Assembly (NCBI RefSeq): GCF_900111995.1
Contig: NZ_FOKF01000011.1
Location: 1-64,000, forward strand
Reading direction: 5' to 3'
DNA length: 64,000 bases
Source: Collimonas sp. OK607
Lineage (GTDB): Bacteria; Pseudomonadota; Gammaproteobacteria; Burkholderiales; Burkholderiaceae_D
Below the pieces are notes generated by a model. That model was not told the DNA's origin and searched no databases. It was given only the letters and a program-made list of their open reading frames with translations. Below, piece after piece: positions 1-7,291 of the stretch; position 1 is the stretch's first letter; each line of letters opens with the position of its first letter. The position numbers and the translations under genes are program-made.

Positions 1-139
1 TGGCAAACAAATAGGCATGATGGGGACGCGCAGCACCGAACACCTTTACAACACGCGCCAGAAGCGTGTCCATGCCGGCACGCATATCCAGCGCCTCGGT
101 GGCCAACCAAATTGCATCAATGCGGATCAACGCAACCAC
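1..139 (-). CDS. tnpB: IS66 accessory protein TnpB, N-terminal part (runs off window)
   Basis: Translating the minus strand from about 139 gives IRIDAIWLATEALDMRAGMD and onward to LARVVKVFGAARPHHAYLFA, the conserved N-terminus of IS66 TnpB (Orf2). The frame opens at a GTG (139-137) or TTG (130-128) and overlaps the TnpA stop, an arrangement usual for translational coupling in IS66. The protein continues beyond position 1. TnpB is needed for IS66 transposition but its biochemical role is unclear. Confidence 0.85.
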   Translation of the reverse strand, partial: MVALIRIDAIWLATEALDMRAGMDTLLARVVKVFGAARPHHAYLFA

Positions 140-552
140 CCTTGCAACCATGTCGCGCATTCGCCTGCAGCGTACATCGGCCAACGAATATTGATCGTCG
201 CAGCGCCACGGCGTACCTCAATCTGAATTTCTTGCGATCCAAGGGAAATGCCCGGGGTCTCCAATTGCAACGGCACAAATTCTGCTGATGGCGTGCTCAT
301 CGACTTGCGAATCTCCGCGGCAGCATCCAGCTCTTCCTGACGAGCTACCCAGCTCCTTAGCAGGTTTGCATTCAGGCGGTAGTGCAACGCCACCGCCGCA
401 ATAGAGATGTTCGGCTGCATGGCTGCCCGTATGGCCTGGGCTTTAAATTCCTTGCTGTGACGCCGCCGTCGCGTTGGCGGAACTACGTCTGGCAATACTT
501 CAATTTCTGCTTCCATCGTGTACACATGTCCATTTAAATTTGTAATGGACAT
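127..552 (-). CDS. tnpA: IS66-family TnpA (helix-turn-helix accessory protein)
   Basis: This 141-aa protein has an N-terminal transposase-type HTH (RRRRHSKEFKAQAIRAA, then a second helix around NANLLRSWVARQEEL) followed by a variable C-terminal half. This is the layout of IS66 OrfA/TnpA, a DNA-binding accessory factor. It is the first gene inside the IS terminus at 605 and overlaps TnpB. There is no sign of frameshift. The assignment is strong because the terminal repeat, TnpA and TnpB agree. Confidence 0.9.
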   Translation of the reverse strand: MSITNLNGHVYTMEAEIEVLPDVVPPTRRRRHSKEFKAQAIRAAMQPNISIAAVALHYRLNANLLRSWVARQEELDAAAEIRKSMSTPSAEFVPLQLETPGISLGSQEIQIEVRRGAATINIRWPMYAAGECATWLQGWLR

Positions 553-748
553 GATCGTCGCTTAGATCCCGGTACCTCCTCAAGATGACTTTACCGGCCG
601 CTTACTTACTTTTTGCCAGGCTGCAAGTATTCCGTCAATCCTTGGAACCACATCACCTCAATAAAGTCACCACTGATTACGAGATCTTCCGTATGCAACG
701 CTACCAGAAAGGCTTCTTTGCTATCCTTTGCGGAAAGTACAGCAAAAA

Positions 749-900
749 CCAACATGTACGCAAAATTTGGTCATGGATCAGGGAGAATAACCAACATGTA
801 CGTAGATTATGGTCACTGTTTGGAGTCATTTTCCAACATGTACGTAAACTTTTGTACCGTTTGTCAGCACATTAGGTAACGAATGTACGTAGATTTTTGT
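749..900. repeat. Four spaced direct repeats with CATGTACG core
   Basis: A motif resembling CCAACATGTACGTAGATT recurs with its ATG at 754, 796, 838 and 883, giving spacings of 42, 42 and 45 bp. The fourth copy is the most diverged at its start. The copies lie between the IS66 end and the first dif-like site, where no convincing gene exists. Regularly spaced sites of this kind are typical of transposase-binding repeats at IS21- or Tn7/Mu-like element ends, or of iterons. Which one applies cannot be decided from this window. Confidence 0.7.
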
Positions 901-922
901 AAGAACGTGTTTCTCCCAGAGT

Positions 923-950
923 TAAAAAAAAGCCACGAATTCATCGTGGC
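923..950 (-). terminator. Rho-independent terminator (leftward)
   Basis: The minus strand reads GCCACGA, a 5-nt loop, TCGTGGC (stem 932-938 with 944-950), then eight T residues (924-931). It would stop leftward transcription arriving from the prophage A repressor gene at 1041-1412. Confidence 0.75.
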
Positions 951-985
951 GGCCGATAATTTGATGACATGTTGCCGGTACTGGA

Positions 986-1013
986 AGTTCGCATAATTTG
1001 TAGATTATCAAGC
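986..1013. other. dif-like XerC/XerD site 1 (left attachment site of prophage A)
   Basis: The XerC-arm half AGTTCGCATAA (986-996) and centre TTTGTA (997-1002) match the known dif consensus (E. coli XerC arm GGTGCGCATAA). The XerD-arm half (1003-1013, GATTATCAAGC) is degenerate, as in phage-derived arms of XerCD-integrated inoviruses. About 30 bp to its left is also similar to the DNA left of site 2. I infer this is the left junction of the prophage. Confidence 0.8.
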
Positions 1014-1040
1014 GAAGAAACTGTACCCTTTTACCTCATA

Positions 1041-1412
1041 TCACCACGTCGAGAACAAGCTCCGGCGCGGGGTACAGCGTGATATGAGTGATTCAAAATT
1101 TCCGGAAATTTTTTCCACGGCTACCGCAATAGTCGCCACTCCCGCGACTGCAAACTGTAAAGAAATCCGCTCCCAATAAGCCCGTTTCGCCGGGTTCTTT
1201 TCCTTGTCCTTATGGACTGCCGCAAACGCTACGTGTGGTTCAATTTTTGCCATGTCGGCAAGCATCATAATTTCCGCTTCGTCGGCTGGTCGTCGTCCAC
1301 TTTGTAGGTCTGAAATCCTTCCGGTCGTTATTCCAAGCGCTTGAGCGAGTTTGTAATCGCTTGTCAAGCCCTGCTGTTGCTTCGCTGCATCAATTAAGTC
1401 AATTTGGTTCAT
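1041..1412 (-). CDS. Prophage A repressor-like HTH protein (DUF3693 type)
   Basis: This 123-aa protein has an N-terminal helix-turn-helix (residues about 15-45, SDYKLAQALGITTGRISDLQ) and a later hydrophobic helix (SLQFAVAGVATIAVAV). This is the layout of DUF3693 phage proteins common in inoviruses. It is divergent from the ssDNA-binding gene at 1530, the usual position of the immunity repressor. A terminator follows at 923-950. The last ~12 residues may derive from junction DNA. The function as repressor is inferred from position and the HTH. Confidence 0.75.
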   Translation of the reverse strand: MNQIDLIDAAKQQQGLTSDYKLAQALGITTGRISDLQSGRRPADEAEIMMLADMAKIEPHVAFAAVHKDKEKNPAKRAYWERISLQFAVAGVATIAVAVEKISGNFESLISRCTPRRSLFSTW

Positions 1413-1451
1413 AAAACCTCCTTTTTTGCCACTTTACACGGTGGTCCGCGT

Positions 1452-1503
1452 TTGACAACCCCCGCATATGAGAGCTACCTTTCGCACAACCCGCATTTGC
1501 GGG
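1452..1503 (+). promoter_or_regulatory. Divergent control region of prophage A with palindrome
   Basis: TTGACA at 1452-1457 is followed, about 18 bp later, by TACCTT (1476-1481), a plausible sigma70 promoter for the replication and structural genes. A perfect palindrome CCCGCATTTGCGGG sits at 1490-1503, just downstream of the -10, and a related half CCCGCATATG precedes it at about 1461-1470. This would suit binding of the adjacent repressor. Binding is inferred only. Confidence 0.5.
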
Positions 1504-1529
1504 CTAATTCAAGCGAAAAGGAATTTACC

Positions 1530-1829
1530 ATGAGCGAAGCACCTAAACAGCCTCTTAAGGCAAATCAAACAGTAATCGTTGGTCGTATTGACAACGTCCG
1601 CAACTTCGAAGTTTCAGGCAAGAACACTTTCGAGACCCGCGTTATCCAGGCAGCAGCCGACGAGTATTCCTCCCCCTCCGCAGTAGCACTGATGTCCCAT
1701 CACCGGCTTGGTGGCTCCGGTGATCTCGTCCAAGTTTTGGTGTCCGTCGCTGGTTTCCGTGACAGCTACAAGGACAAACAGGGCGGTACTGTGCAGACCG
1801 CCCGTAACACCCTGCGCGTGGTCGAGTAA
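1530..1829 (+). CDS. Inovirus ssDNA-binding protein (gene V-like)
   Basis: This 99-aa small acidic/basic protein is the first rightward gene of prophage A, just before the Rep gene. The start is chosen at ATG 1530 with GAAAAGGAAT just upstream, rather than the far-upstream in-frame ATG at 1404. The segment TVIVGRIDNVRNFEVSGKN and the strand-rich pattern fit an OB-fold protein. By position it should coat phage single-stranded DNA and hold it for assembly. Sequence similarity to known G5P proteins is not obvious by eye, so the call rests on size, fold pattern and synteny. Confidence 0.65.
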   Translation: MSEAPKQPLKANQTVIVGRIDNVRNFEVSGKNTFETRVIQAAADEYSSPSAVALMSHHRLGGSGDLVQVLVSVAGFRDSYKDKQGGTVQTARNTLRVVE

Positions 1830-1884
1830 GGCTTTTGACGTTGGGCTTGTCCCAGTTATCAACAACTCATAAACGGGGTACGCA

Positions 1885-2715
1885 GTGGGCAAATTTGCAG
1901 AAGGCGTTGCGCAGTATGAAAAAGATTTTCAAGGTGTTCAAAAAAAGAATTCGATTTTTGAAACCTTCGGCGCAAAGCCGTTTGACCCGCTCGAAATGGT
2001 ACGTGATGAATTGCGATACAAGCGGCTACGTCGAAACATCGGCGTGGCTGCAAAGCTGCACGAGATCAGTGTGGCGGCGGGTCGCAAAAATCATAACGTC
2101 GTCATGGTCACGCTGACTTATGAGGTTGATAGCTGGGACAAAAAGCACATGGGCGCGTACCTGACCAATGTGCGTAATTGGATGTTTCGTCGCACTGGCG
2201 AAAAGCTGAAATACGTATGGGTCGCAGAGATGCAAAAGCGTGGCGTGATTCATTACCACGTTCTGTACTGGATGCCACGCGGCATAACGATGCCGAAGGC
2301 CGATAAACAGGGCTGGTGGCCGCACGGCTCGACCAAGACGGAAAAGGCGAATAAGCCGGTTGCATACGCGATGAAATACGCGTCAAAACTGGATTCGAAA
2401 GAGGGGTTCCCTGATGGTGCTCGCACATATGGTGTTGGTGGTCTCGTTGAAGCTGATCGCAGTGCTCGGCGCTGGTTTAATTTCCCTGGCTTTATTAAAG
2501 CACGTGCGGCGGTCGGTGACTGTTGGAAGCGATCAGTGGGAGGTGGATGGCTTGAACATGCAACAGGTCAGTTATGGCCTTCGGAATGGGGTATTTGCCT
2601 TGTCACGAAACTTAGACTCTCGATCGTCCGTCTTCACGATCACGGCCGTCCCCTCGATGTCGGAGGCCCGTTCTCATGGCTAAAGTCGAATCTCAAGGTC
2701 GAGCAAATTGCTTGA
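1885..2715 (+). CDS. Rolling-circle replication initiator (HUH endonuclease)
   Basis: This 276-aa protein has the three motifs of HUH Rep proteins: motif 1 MVTLTYE (about 74-80), the metal-binding motif IHYHVLYW with H123 and H125, and a tyrosine motif VAYAMKYASK (Y161/Y165). It should nick the phage replicative form at the plus-strand origin. The start is a GTG at 1885, close behind the ssDNA-binding gene. The C-terminus overlaps the next ORF by about 40 bp. Residues beyond ~220 look less conserved. Confidence 0.88.
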   Translation: MGKFAEGVAQYEKDFQGVQKKNSIFETFGAKPFDPLEMVRDELRYKRLRRNIGVAAKLHEISVAAGRKNHNVVMVTLTYEVDSWDKKHMGAYLTNVRNWMFRRTGEKLKYVWVAEMQKRGVIHYHVLYWMPRGITMPKADKQGWWPHGSTKTEKANKPVAYAMKYASKLDSKEGFPDGARTYGVGGLVEADRSARRWFNFPGFIKARAAVGDCWKRSVGGGWLEHATGQLWPSEWGICLVTKLRLSIVRLHDHGRPLDVGGPFSWLKSNLKVEQIA

Positions 2716-3011
2716 TGCGTAGTGCGTACATGACTGATCGCCGTCAAGCGGTCTGCATGGAAATGCGCACGGCTTACAACGTCGATGTCGATAAATACAT
2801 GGACTATCTTTTCGAAAATCAGGCGGATCTAGGCGCTGATTTCGTAGTTCGGCAGGTCGAGTGGGCCGAAAACATTTTGCAAGATCGCCTTGCCGGGGCA
2901 CTACCGGGGGCCAAGCGTCCAGCGGCCCCGGTGAATAGCCTTCCACACGGCGAAGCCGGTGGAAGCGGCTCCACGGAGTCAATAGCTCGCATACGGGCGC
3001 ACTGGGAGTGA
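2676..3011 (+). CDS. Hypothetical inovirus protein, 111 aa
   Basis: It overlaps the Rep 3' end and has a good ribosome site (GGAGG at 2662-2666) nine bases before ATG 2676. It has no signal peptide or membrane segment. The middle is mixed-charge helical (VDKYMDYLFENQADLGADF) and the tail is Pro/Gly/Ser-rich. I do not recognise the family. Similar small cytoplasmic ORFs often follow rep in inovirus genomes and may regulate copy number. Confidence 0.65.
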   Translation: MAKVESQGRANCLMRSAYMTDRRQAVCMEMRTAYNVDVDKYMDYLFENQADLGADFVVRQVEWAENILQDRLAGALPGAKRPAAPVNSLPHGEAGGSGSTESIARIRAHWE

Positions 3012-3014
3012 TGC

Positions 3015-3125
3015 ATGTCAAATATTGATTTGCCGATTATTACTGCTCAGTTTTACTGGGGTTTTGTGTTCGGTTTCGTTCTCGCGATTCTCATGGTTAT
3101 TTTGATTCATATGGTGCTTGAATGA
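3015..3125 (+). CDS. Small single-span membrane protein, 36 aa
   Basis: This short frame encodes a protein that is mostly one hydrophobic helix (FYWGFVFGFVLAILMVILIH), with a short polar N-terminus. Its stop overlaps the ATG of the next gene at 3122, indicating a tightly packed phage operon. Its size and topology resemble inovirus minor virion proteins G7P/G9P. That identity is inferred. Confidence 0.6.
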   Translation: MSNIDLPIITAQFYWGFVFGFVLAILMVILIHMVLE

Positions 3126-3460
3126 TTCCACTTACAGCAGATCAGCTTGCTTATGTGCAGCCGGTTGTTTTTGAGGCTGTCTGGCAGTGCTCCGCATTGT
3201 CGCTGGTGTTCGGTCTCTTGCTGGCGTGGGCTTTGCCGCATCCGTCGCGGTTCTTGGATTACCTGTTTCCTGTTTTGTCGGATACGTATGTGCGTTATTT
3301 GAGGCGAGCTTATGCAGGTGTTCGTCGTAAGCATGATTGGAGTTATTGGCGCTGGTTTATGGGCGTCGTTGGTCGGCATGAACGTATTTTTCGTCGTCGC
3401 ATTTGGCGCTTGCGCTTCGCAAGATTAAAAGTGACGTGTCACATAAAAAAGGAGGCGTGA
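3122..3460 (+). CDS. Inovirus membrane protein, 112 aa
   Basis: The protein begins with a polar stretch, has one strong membrane helix (CSALSLVFGLLLAWAL, about 23-38), then a very basic C-terminal half rich in Arg (RRKHDWSYWRWF; HERIFRRRIWRLRF). It overlaps both neighbours by ATGA-type junctions. The basic tail would face the cytoplasm and could contact DNA or Zot. The family is not recognised. Confidence 0.6.
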   Translation: MIPLTADQLAYVQPVVFEAVWQCSALSLVFGLLLAWALPHPSRFLDYLFPVLSDTYVRYLRRAYAGVRRKHDWSYWRWFMGVVGRHERIFRRRIWRLRFARLKVTCHIKKEA

Positions 3461-3552
3461 TGTTTGATACGGCTTCGGTACAGGATTTGATTGCAGGGGC
3501 ATCGTTTGTATTGTGCTTCGCAGTTGGGATTATCGCGGGATTGCTCTCATGA
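3460..3552 (+). CDS. Tiny membrane protein, 30 aa
   Basis: This frame starts at ATG 3460, overlapping the previous stop, with AAGGAGG-like sequence just upstream. The product (MFDTASVQDLIAGASFVLCF and onward) is an acidic N-terminus plus one hydrophobic helix, typical of inovirus minor coat proteins. Its stop overlaps the next start. The specific role is unknown. Confidence 0.5.
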   Translation: MFDTASVQDLIAGASFVLCFAVGIIAGLLS

Positions 3553-3656
3553 GTGACCTCGCAATAATGATCGGGGGCTGCATGAGTTCTGTGGGTCTCG
3601 GTTGGGTGGTAGGGCGTGGCTGGAAACTGGTCCGTCAATTTCTTGATGCAATTTAA
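3549..3656 (+). CDS. Tiny membrane protein, 35 aa
   Basis: ATG 3549 overlaps the preceding TGA. The product is a Gly-rich hydrophobic helix (IMIGGCMSSVGLGWVVGRG) with a basic C-terminus (RGWKLVRQF). Placed directly before the major coat gene, it fits a minor virion protein. Identity is inferred from size and synteny only. Confidence 0.5.
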   Translation: MSDLAIMIGGCMSSVGLGWVVGRGWKLVRQFLDAI

Positions 3657-3672
3657 CTTAAGGGGTATTTCT

Positions 3673-3921
3673 ATGTTCTCGAAAATCAAAAATGTTTCTC
3701 AGCGTGCCGTTGTTGCTGCTTCGACCGCTGGCGTGGCGGTGGCTACTGCGTTGTTCTCTGGTGCTGCCAATGCTACTCTCGATCCGGCTGTTGCTACGTC
3801 GCTGACCGCTATTCAGACTGACGCAACGTCGCTGAACGGCTTGGTGATGCCTATTGTCTTGGGTATCTTCGGCATGTTGGTCACTTACAAGCTGATCAAG
3901 CGCTTCGGCGGCAAGATCTAA
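3673..3921 (+). CDS. Major coat protein (G8P-like)
   Basis: This 82-aa precursor starts at ATG 3673 behind AAGGGG. A basic N-terminus and a long signal sequence end in GAANA (residues about 32-36). The mature ~46-aa product has an acidic N-terminus (TLDPAVATSLTAIQTDATSL), a membrane helix (VMPIVLGIFGMLVTY) and a basic C-terminus (KLIKRFGGKI). This is the classic filamentous-phage coat layout, with basic residues facing the DNA. Confidence 0.9.
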   Translation: MFSKIKNVSQRAVVAASTAGVAVATALFSGAANATLDPAVATSLTAIQTDATSLNGLVMPIVLGIFGMLVTYKLIKRFGGKI

Positions 3922-3927
3922 CGCATC

Positions 3928-4104
3928 GTGATCCGCGCTGCCGTTTGGCTCTGTGTGTGCCTGACTGCGGCGCATCTTTATTTGCTGTATATGGGGCGCG
4001 GTAGCGCGGGGTCGCTCGGCGCTAGCCGGGTGCCCCGCGTTACTGTGCCACATTCATCTGACTGTGATTGCCTGATTCCTCCTAATCGCGGTCTTTACCG
4101 GTGA
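3928..4104 (+). CDS. Small secreted or membrane protein, 58 aa
   Basis: A GTG-start frame between the coat and adsorption genes. It begins with a signal-like hydrophobic stretch (AAVWLCVCLTAAHLYLLYMG) followed by a Ser/Arg/Pro-rich tail with two Cys (DCDC). No in-frame ATG is available and the ribosome site is weak, so it is less certain than its neighbours. It ends five bases before the next gene. Confidence 0.4.
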   Translation: MIRAAVWLCVCLTAAHLYLLYMGRGSAGSLGASRVPRVTVPHSSDCDCLIPPNRGLYR

Positions 4105-4108
4105 TCGT

Positions 4109-5602
4109 ATGAGACGCGTTTTATCCTTGCTGTTGATGCTCTTGATCGTTCTTGATCCCGTGATCTCTATCGCGGCTGTCGGCATTCTGCCTCCTAATGG
4201 TGTTGCTGGTCCGTACTCAACTTGGTTTCCGTCGGGCCAGACTGGTATCGGCATCATTCCGCCTCCGGTTACTGCTACTGCTGCTGCTGGTACTGCTGAT
4301 GTTGCCGCCACTGTAGGTACAAATGTGGCCGTTCGCACTGCAACCGGTATTGCTATTGATGTTCCGGTCACTGCTGTTGCTACTGTTTCTGGTGATGCTA
4401 TCGCTGCTCGTGGTGCGGCCATGGCTATTCCAGGTGTAGGTACTGCAATAGCGGTCGCTGCCACTGCTGTTCAGGTTGCCCAGATGTTGAAAGACGCTGG
4501 CTTTCGTTATGGTAACTGTGCGAATCCCGGCTTGATCGTGGGGCCGTCGAGTTCGTACTGCATGCCTAACAATAATGGACTGTATTTATATACGGTTGGT
4601 GGCTTGAATACTAATTTTTCGTCGGCGTTGGATGCTGCTACTGCGCGTTCTGCTCAGATTTGTCAGCAGAATGGTGTTACTAGTGGCTATTACTGTCCTG
4701 TTCCAAGTGGTTCTTGTACTGAGGCTAGTGGTGCTGGTAGTTGGAGTTGCGTTACTTCTGGCAATTACACTTCGGTGACTGGTAGCAAAATCGTTAATCC
4801 TAATCCTCCTGCGCAGACATATTCTTCTGCTTCTGGTGACGCGATCGCCGGTGCGTTGAAGCTTCGCATGATCGCTGATTCAAATGCACGCAAGGCGTTG
4901 TTTGATGCCATGCGTGCTGATGCTACTGGTACGGTTCAGCCCGATAGCTTGCCTCCTCTGTATCCTGCTACATCGCCTGTTACTGTGACGGCTCCTCCGG
5001 TTACTTCTGCGCCTTCGTCGCCAAGTGTTCAGACAATTCCTAAGCCAGATGGGTCAATTGATACGGTGAAGACGACAGAGCAAACAACTGTGACGCCAAC
5101 CACAACTGGTACGACTGTTGGTGATACGAAAACGACTTTTCCAAGCAGTACGACAACTACTACCACGACAACAAATAACGTTAGCAACACGACGACGACA
5201 AGCACGAACGTTGTAAGTAATCCGCCTGCTTTGCCGATGTTTCCGAATGATTACAACAAGGAAGTCACGCAGCAAAAAATTGAGCGTGATTTGAATACGG
5301 ATGCTGCTGGTGCGCCTCCTGATTTGACGACTGTGACTACTGGAATTGCGTCCGCTCAGCAAGATCAATCTACTGATTTTACAAATATTCCGACTCAGCT
5401 TGCTACCGATAAGGCGAATTGGTTTTCGTGGGTGTGGACGCCGCCTGTCGGTTCGTGTGTTCCAAGTACCGCGACGTTGAATGGCGTTGCAGTGTCCCTT
5501 GATTACTGTCCTACCGTTCTCAAAATTCGTGACGTGATGGGCTTTTTGTTTGCCATGTTTGGTGCGTGGCAAATTTACAGTTTGATTTTCAGGGAGAACT
5601 GA
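4109..5602 (+). CDS. Adsorption protein (G3P-like minor coat)
   Basis: This 497-aa protein has a signal peptide (MRRVLSLLLMLLIVLDPVIS), a Gly/Ala/Thr/Val-rich N-terminal half with Cys pairs, a Pro/Thr-rich linker (about residues 290-370, including long Thr runs), and a C-terminal membrane helix (VMGFLFAMFGAWQIYSLIF). This is the layout of phage pIII: receptor-binding domains, flexible linker and anchor. It sits where gene III belongs, between coat and G6P/Zot. Receptor specificity cannot be inferred. Confidence 0.82.
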   Translation: MRRVLSLLLMLLIVLDPVISIAAVGILPPNGVAGPYSTWFPSGQTGIGIIPPPVTATAAAGTADVAATVGTNVAVRTATGIAIDVPVTAVATVSGDAIAARGAAMAIPGVGTAIAVAATAVQVAQMLKDAGFRYGNCANPGLIVGPSSSYCMPNNNGLYLYTVGGLNTNFSSALDAATARSAQICQQNGVTSGYYCPVPSGSCTEASGAGSWSCVTSGNYTSVTGSKIVNPNPPAQTYSSASGDAIAGALKLRMIADSNARKALFDAMRADATGTVQPDSLPPLYPATSPVTVTAPPVTSAPSSPSVQTIPKPDGSIDTVKTTEQTTVTPTTTGTTVGDTKTTFPSSTTTTTTTTNNVSNTTTTSTNVVSNPPALPMFPNDYNKEVTQQKIERDLNTDAAGAPPDLTTVTTGIASAQQDQSTDFTNIPTQLATDKANWFSWVWTPPVGSCVPSTATLNGVAVSLDYCPTVLKIRDVMGFLFAMFGAWQIYSLIFREN

Positions 5603-5604
5603 TC

Positions 5605-5931
5605 GTGTTGAAAATTTTAACTTTTTTGTTTGCCACTGTACCTGCGCTGTTTTCCGCTTTCTTCGCTTATTTTGTGCGAAAGCATACGACTGCTGTTGCG
5701 GGTATTTTGGCGATGGGCGCGTTGCTCGTTATTTTTATCAGCTGCATTAATGTCATCCTTCAAACCGTCATTGGCTTGCTCGTTATTCCGGCGTGGCTGT
5801 TGAATTTTATCGGTATGTTTATTCCAGGTGATTTTTCTGTGGTGCTGGCGGCGATGGTTTCTGGAAAAATCTGTCGCGCTGCATTTGCCTATGGTGTCAA
5901 GAAAACTGATTTGGTCGTTAAGGCGAATTGA
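5605..5931 (+). CDS. G6P-like inovirus membrane protein
   Basis: The start is placed at GTG 5605, eight bases after AGGGAG, rather than the in-frame ATG at 5566 inside the adsorption gene. The 108-aa product has about three membrane helices (LTFLFATVPALFSAFFAYF; AGILAMGALLVIFISCINVI; VIGLLVIPAWLLNFIGMFIP). It matches the position and topology of pVI-type minor virion proteins (DUF2523/DUF5455-like) that cap the end with pIII. Confidence 0.7.
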   Translation: MLKILTFLFATVPALFSAFFAYFVRKHTTAVAGILAMGALLVIFISCINVILQTVIGLLVIPAWLLNFIGMFIPGDFSVVLAAMVSGKICRAAFAYGVKKTDLVVKAN

Positions 5932-5932
5932 T

Positions 5933-6790
5933 ATGTCTGACTATCTTGTTCACGGAAAAAAAGGCAACGGCAAAAGCCTGGTCGTGGTCGGGCGTATTAA
6001 GGATGCTCTGTTGGCCGGTAAAAAGGTCGCCACTAATCTCAATTTGACATTAGAGGAATTGCTTCCGCTTGGTCATAAGCAGGTGATTTGTTACCGTTTG
6101 CCGGACCGTCCAACTTTCGCCGACATGCAGGCTATCGGCGTTGGCTCGGAAAAGATCGATGAATCGACGTATGGCCTCGTGGTGCTCGATGAGATGGCTA
6201 CATGGATGAATGCTAGGTCGTGGGCCGATAAAGAGCGTCAGGCGTTGCTGGACTGGTTTGTGCATTCCCGTAAGCTCGGCTGGGATACCTATTTTATTTG
6301 TCAGTCGCCTGATCAGATCGATAAGCAGGTTCGTACTTCGTTGGTCGAGTTGTCGGTGTCGTGCAAGCGTTTGGATAAGATTCGGATTCCGTTTCTCGGT
6401 GCATTGACTAAGGCTATGTTTGATGTTGAGTTGCGGCCTCCGAAAGTGCATGTCGCTACTGTGCGTTATGGCTCTGGTCATGAGGCTGTAGTGAATGATC
6501 GTTGGGTCTATCGCGGTCATGGCTTATATGCTGGCTACGATACTCGCCAAGTGTTCAAAGCGGATTATTCGGATGGGCTGTTTTCTTATCTGTCGCCGTG
6601 GCATGTCAAGGGTCGGTACGGCAAGCTGCCTATGCGGTTGCGCGACTATATCAAGTTGCTTTTCACACCTTCGTTTTCGCGTCCTGAACCAAAGCCTATG
6701 CACCCGTTAGCGCGGCTGGTGTCGCAACTTCCGGCGCCTGATCGTGTAAGGCATTTTCAACGTTTGGAGCAACTGGGGGCATTCAAATGA
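5933..6790 (+). CDS. zot: Zot-like assembly ATPase (G1P)
   Basis: This 285-aa protein starts at ATG 5933. It has the Walker A GKKGNGKS at residues 8-15 and a Walker B strand LVVLDEM around residue 83, followed by the Zot-typical WADKERQALLDWFVHSRK and ICQSPDQIDKQ segments. It should power phage extrusion at the inner membrane. No obvious transmembrane helix is present before the C-terminus, unusual for pI/Zot. The next gene overlaps and begins with one, so the membrane part may be supplied separately. Confidence 0.9.
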   Translation: MSDYLVHGKKGNGKSLVVVGRIKDALLAGKKVATNLNLTLEELLPLGHKQVICYRLPDRPTFADMQAIGVGSEKIDESTYGLVVLDEMATWMNARSWADKERQALLDWFVHSRKLGWDTYFICQSPDQIDKQVRTSLVELSVSCKRLDKIRIPFLGALTKAMFDVELRPPKVHVATVRYGSGHEAVVNDRWVYRGHGLYAGYDTRQVFKADYSDGLFSYLSPWHVKGRYGKLPMRLRDYIKLLFTPSFSRPEPKPMHPLARLVSQLPAPDRVRHFQRLEQLGAFK

Positions 6791-7164
6791 TTTATATGTT
6801 TTTCGGCATGGTTGTCTTGGTTTTCAATCTCTTGTTCTGGTTGTTTGCTCCTTCGGCAAATGCGGATGAGGTGCCGCTCGATGTGCCGGAAGTCCCTGTT
6901 AAGGTCGTTGCGAAACCAAAGCCGAAAGAGGAGACGCTCCGCGTTGAAAAGGTTTCCAGGGCGCTGAGTGACCAGACGATGAAGCGTGATCAGTTGTTGG
7001 CGTACCTTGCTTCTAAGAGGTCGTATGCTGAGCGCGGTGGCTGTGAGGCTGATGGTTTTCTGACGTGTCAAGGGCAGGGCGCTCGTATCGAGGGGTCACC
7101 GTCCAAGACCGACGAGGGCCGTTATCGGCCTCGGCCCGGCACCATTCGTGATTATCACGAATAA
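6787..7164 (+). CDS. Membrane-anchored periplasmic protein, likely split-off Zot partner
   Basis: This 125-aa protein overlaps the zot stop (ATGA). It opens with a hydrophobic helix (FFGMVVLVFNLLFWLFA) and SANA, then a Pro/Lys/Val-rich stretch (PEVPVKVVAKPKPKEE) and a small Cys-containing end (GGCEADGFLTCQG). The same order (helix, Pro-rich spacer, short periplasmic domain) forms the C-terminal half of fused Zot proteins. Its role as partner is inferred. Confidence 0.65.
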   Translation: MIYMFFGMVVLVFNLLFWLFAPSANADEVPLDVPEVPVKVVAKPKPKEETLRVEKVSRALSDQTMKRDQLLAYLASKRSYAERGGCEADGFLTCQGQGARIEGSPSKTDEGRYRPRPGTIRDYHE

Positions 7165-7247
7165 ATGTGACGCACCAGGTGTTACTTGCGGCAGCTCGGT
7201 CACTGTGACTGTGCCGGCGTGACTGGTCCAGGATCTGTCACACCTGG
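7144..7247. repeat. Cluster of inverted repeats after the structural genes
   Basis: Three small palindromes lie between the last structural gene and 7292: ATTCGTGAT/ATCACGAAT around 7153 (covering the stop codon), GTCACTGTGAC at 7199-7209, and CCAGG/CCTGG at 7228-7247. None has a following T-run. They could terminate transcription or form part of phage replication DNA; the sequence does not decide. Confidence 0.5.
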
Positions 7248-7291
7248 ATGGTCACGGTTAACGATAAAATGCCTGCCAAACAGGGGGCATT

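Larger units (their letters stand above)
1..605 (-). mobile_element. IS66-family insertion sequence, partial (one end)
   Basis: The first two genes of an IS66 element (TnpA then the start of TnpB) read leftward off the window edge. The outer terminus is at 587-605, where the minus strand reads GTAAGCGGCCGGTAAAGTC, matching the GTAA-starting terminal inverted repeat known for IS66 elements. The element therefore ends at 605. The other end and any TnpC transposase lie outside the window, so completeness cannot be judged. IS66 makes an 8-bp target duplication; only one flank is visible. Confidence 0.85.

Noticed and set aside
749-900. Regular repeats suggesting a CRISPR array
   Set aside because: Only four short, degenerate units with about 25-bp gaps that are themselves partly similar; no cas genes nearby.
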